DNA of 64,000 nt from Eopsaltria australis (Eukaryota; Chordata; Aves; Passeriformes; Petroicidae), in assembly GCA_034509425.1 (NCBI GenBank), contig JAVTVJ010000001.1, positions 13,473,501 through 13,537,500 on the forward strand, written 5' to 3'. The notes under the pieces are model-generated. The model ran no database searches. It was not told the origin of the DNA and saw only the letters and a list, made by a program, of their open reading frames with translations. Made by a program: the position numbers and the translations under genes. Positions 61,129-64,000 of this stretch are shown here, piece after piece (within the stretch, counting starts at the first letter, position 1; every line of letters starts with the position of its first letter).

Positions 61129-64000
61129 ATATACAAGGTTTTTAGAACCACCACAATATATTTACATTGGTTACAACAGAGCAGCACTTGGGAAAAAATG
61201 TTGTTGGTCAGAGCTCCCAATGGGGAATGCTCAAAAGAACATACCAGGAGCAGTTAACCTTTCTTCCTTAATGATAATGTGCCTTGCAGGCATTCAGTGA
61301 TGGCTGCAACAGATATGAATAAAACAACATTCACACACTGCCACTACATGATCTGTCCTCCCATTTTGATTTTCTACAAGGTAGGTGCAAGGTCATGAAT
61401 CCAAAAGGCTTGGGGAAACAAATGAAAAGAATCACAGAACAGTCAAAGCCATTTACAAGCATTTGCTCTAAGGCAAACACATGGAGAACAGAAACCCTGT
61501 GCCTGAGAGCCTCCTGCACACAGCTCACACAGCCACTGTCTCCTGGCAAGGACATGTAGGTGTACCAAAGGGACATCACAAAGGGAGTGATCAGCAGCCA
61601 GCCTTGAAGAACCCAGCTTTGGAGCTGAGATGTGCTGATTGTAGATTGCTGTGGTCCCTGTCATAGTGCGGAAGACCTAAACACTTTACTGTTGCTATTG
61701 CAAAAGCCATCATCTTTTAAAAGAAAATACTCTTTCAAGACAATTTCATTATGCAGGGCCTCACAGTGAGCAAGAAAATCACCCTTATTCATGCAGTGAT
61801 TAGTCCAGATAAAATGAGAAGGAAAAAAACAGAAACAAAAGCTGTCCTGGGCATCTTCTTTATCATTCTCCATACTGGATCTTAAAAAGGAGGAAAAAGA
61901 AAAGAAACATAACCCAAACATCAAACAAGTGAATACCGACTTAAAATACTTCCCTTGATTAAGGAAAGGCATCAAATAAATTGTGTGGCAATACAAAAAT
62001 TCTAGAAAATTCAATGTTCATATATTAGCACAATGTTATATATTAATATTGACCTAAGATAGTATTGAAACTACTTGTAGATGAAAGCAACTCTTCCAAT
62101 CCCATACTAATGGGTTTTATCTGAAGTAAGGGAAATCAAGGAAGGAAGCAAAACAAGAGGGAAAAACAGTTTTGGGGGTTTTATGGAAATGAGTCAGTGG
62201 GGAAAATCTCTACTACTGTAAATTAGCAATGAATAAGGTATGGCTGAGGGACAGGTGGAAAACCCAATAAGAGCAATAGCTTATGTTTTATTCCAGGAAT
62301 GACATAAAACAAATATGTGTCATGGAGCAATTGCATGGTTTTCTCTCACTGGAGGTTGCCCTTTTTGGATGGTCTTTAGAGTTTGATATCACATGGTGTT
62401 TGGTATGCTGTGGAAACAGACAGCAAATGGGAAACTGTTGATCCAGTTAAACATTAGCGATTTATAGGCAGTTTGCAATTAAGTGGATAGACCATTTTAG
62501 TGCTATTTGGAAAGCAGCTGGAAGACTTCAGCGATTTAATGGAGAAACTACAATCAAAAGCAATCCAACTCCCCATCTTCTTCAAAACAGCTGCTTCTTT
62601 TCATTCAGGAACTTTGCATGTCTTGCTAAAATTTTCTATTGCTTTGCATATTTCAGGAAAAGCATTTATTAAATTATAATATCTTCTGTGGTTTTTTTTA
62701 TTGAAAATACAAATTGCCAGAAATTCACAGCAAAATTCCACACAAATGAATGAGAGTAAGAAATCACAGATGAGAATTTGCTCACAGGTTGTCTCACACC
62801 TTGTTTCGTAGGTGCTGGTGTGCTACCTTCAATGACTAATATTTAAACAATTAGCACAAAATCATCTTCTGAATACCATGGTTTGCACAGGAGAAACATC
62901 ATGGTGATTAGCTCTGTGTAGTTAAGGGTGCATGTGTGTGGCTAATGGAGGAGGGGGAGCAGTGTTCCTCCCTGTGCATATCTCCAGATGTTCAAAACAA
63001 CAGGAGCCATCATCTCTAGCATCAGCACAAGTACTACAGGACTCAAAGCTCAATTAAAAAAAAAAAGACTGTTAAGCATTTCCAAAAACAGTGAAAAGTC
63101 ACAAATGCTATGAATGTAGGGGCTATATTGCTCCAGCCCTGCTGCCTCATCAACTATTTTCTCCACAGCCACATCCCCAAGTCCTACCCTATAGCCCCCT
63201 CTGTGGAAAACCAGTACCAAAAGAATGAAATCCATGGAAATATACAGCTTTTATAAGACATTAGGCAATTTAGCTATTAATAACACTTGACGTCACACCT
63301 TCAGGGAAGCAAAAATGCTCCTGAAGGGGAGCTAAAATAGGCCAGCTTCTACTCAGTATGGCTACAAGAGCTGCTGCTGGCCAAAGGCAGCCCTACTGCA
63401 ACTCCCTTCTCCAGAATAATAGTGCTCTTTAAACTATCTCTCCAAGTTCTCTGTTTTCAGTGGTTTTGCTGTCAGCAAATTAAAAACAATAAAGAGACAG
63501 ATAATATACTTGTGGTAATTTGAATGCTATTTCACGTTAATTAGCCAGGTCAGCCTTGCTGCAACACTTGAATTAATTGTGGGAAAGTGGTATCATCAGT
63601 TCACTGCTAGGTAGCACTGACAGAGCTGTTCAGCAGCTAATCCATCATTCAGAGGCAGAGGCAGCATTTTGAAAGAAGATACAGAGCTTCAGGCATTGCT
63701 TTTTCTCTGTGACCCACTGATGGAGCCTGTTACTAGTATTAATGTTTCATTAATGAAGATGATAAAGGAAAGAGACATTTACAGGCATTCCTGGGCTTGG
63801 GACTCCTAGCTCTCTCTATCATGGTCCATTTCCCAAGAGGACAGAGCACTTGTCATTCCAAAGCTGTCTTTGCTTCTCTGGCTAGCACAGTGCCCATGGT
63901 CACACAGGCATTAGGTATACTGTGTGCCATGCAGCAGTGCTCTCCTCCGGACCTCCACTCCCACCAAACTTGGTGCAGAAGGAGAGCATCAGTTGTGATG
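61129..64000. other. AT-rich DNA at the right edge, no recognised gene
   Basis: A 117-codon minus frame (61661-62014), rich in Phe, Ser and Cys, and a 61-codon frame at 63050-63235 have no recognised domain. A full cAMP-response palindrome lies at 63288-63295. No repeat end was recognised. Confidence 0.5.
63288..63295. promoter_or_regulatory. CRE palindrome TGACGTCA
   Basis: A perfect 8-base CREB/ATF site in AT-rich, CpG-poor DNA, where the central CpG is the base pair most easily lost. Single 8-mers occur by chance about once per 64 kb, so the support is weak. Confidence 0.2.

Noticed and set aside
61430..61445. AGAATCACAGAACA, resembling a reversed CR1 tail
   Set aside because: The following sequence does not continue into any CR1 block, so the short match is not enough.

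Overview
This window looks like a bird chromosome, or possibly that of a close archosaur relative. The main evidence is a set of CR1 LINE 3' ends. These carry the family's terminal ATTCTATG-type repeats and are scattered on both strands. There are no Alu-, B1- or L1-like sequences, and one avian-style retroviral solo LTR is present. Most of the window is AT-rich and CpG-poor.

Layout. Bases 1 to about 970 form a dense CpG island with splice-donor-like sites on both strands and a TATA-like box, so this is very probably a promoter with a first, probably non-coding, exon. I cannot fix its strand from sequence alone. A plus-strand transcript would make the rest of the window a first intron of more than 60 kb. 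A minus-strand transcript, using the donor at 14/13, would make the rest upstream intergenic DNA. About 2.3 kb to the right is a small CpG-rich patch (about 3095-3390). It holds a full match to the CTCF core and a possible 120-base exon with one open frame. From 4 kb to 64 kb I recognise no protein-coding exon, rRNA, tRNA or known microRNA.

The remainder is single-copy AT-rich DNA interrupted by decayed repeats. There are about a dozen CR1 fragments of different ages: plus strand near 10.6, 22.0, 24.3, 28.9 and 40.2 kb; minus strand near 4.2, 19.0, 29.2, 30.2, 33.9, 43.5 and 60.7 kb. A GC-rich solo LTR with matching 6-base flanks lies at 23.2-23.7 kb. A possible hAT DNA-transposon end lies at about 53.0 kb. 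A perfect (GAAA)19 array lies at 37.9 kb, and there are several homopolymer and AT tracts. A second small CpG-rich patch at about 56.94-57.14 kb is unexplained.

No operon, defence system or other multi-gene system is present. The open reading frames here are short, lack recognisable domains and fit chance in AT-rich DNA or translation through repeats. The sites most worth testing are the CpG island and its strand, the CTCF/candidate-exon patch, the 57 kb CpG patch, the young solo LTR and a few unexplained short duplications.
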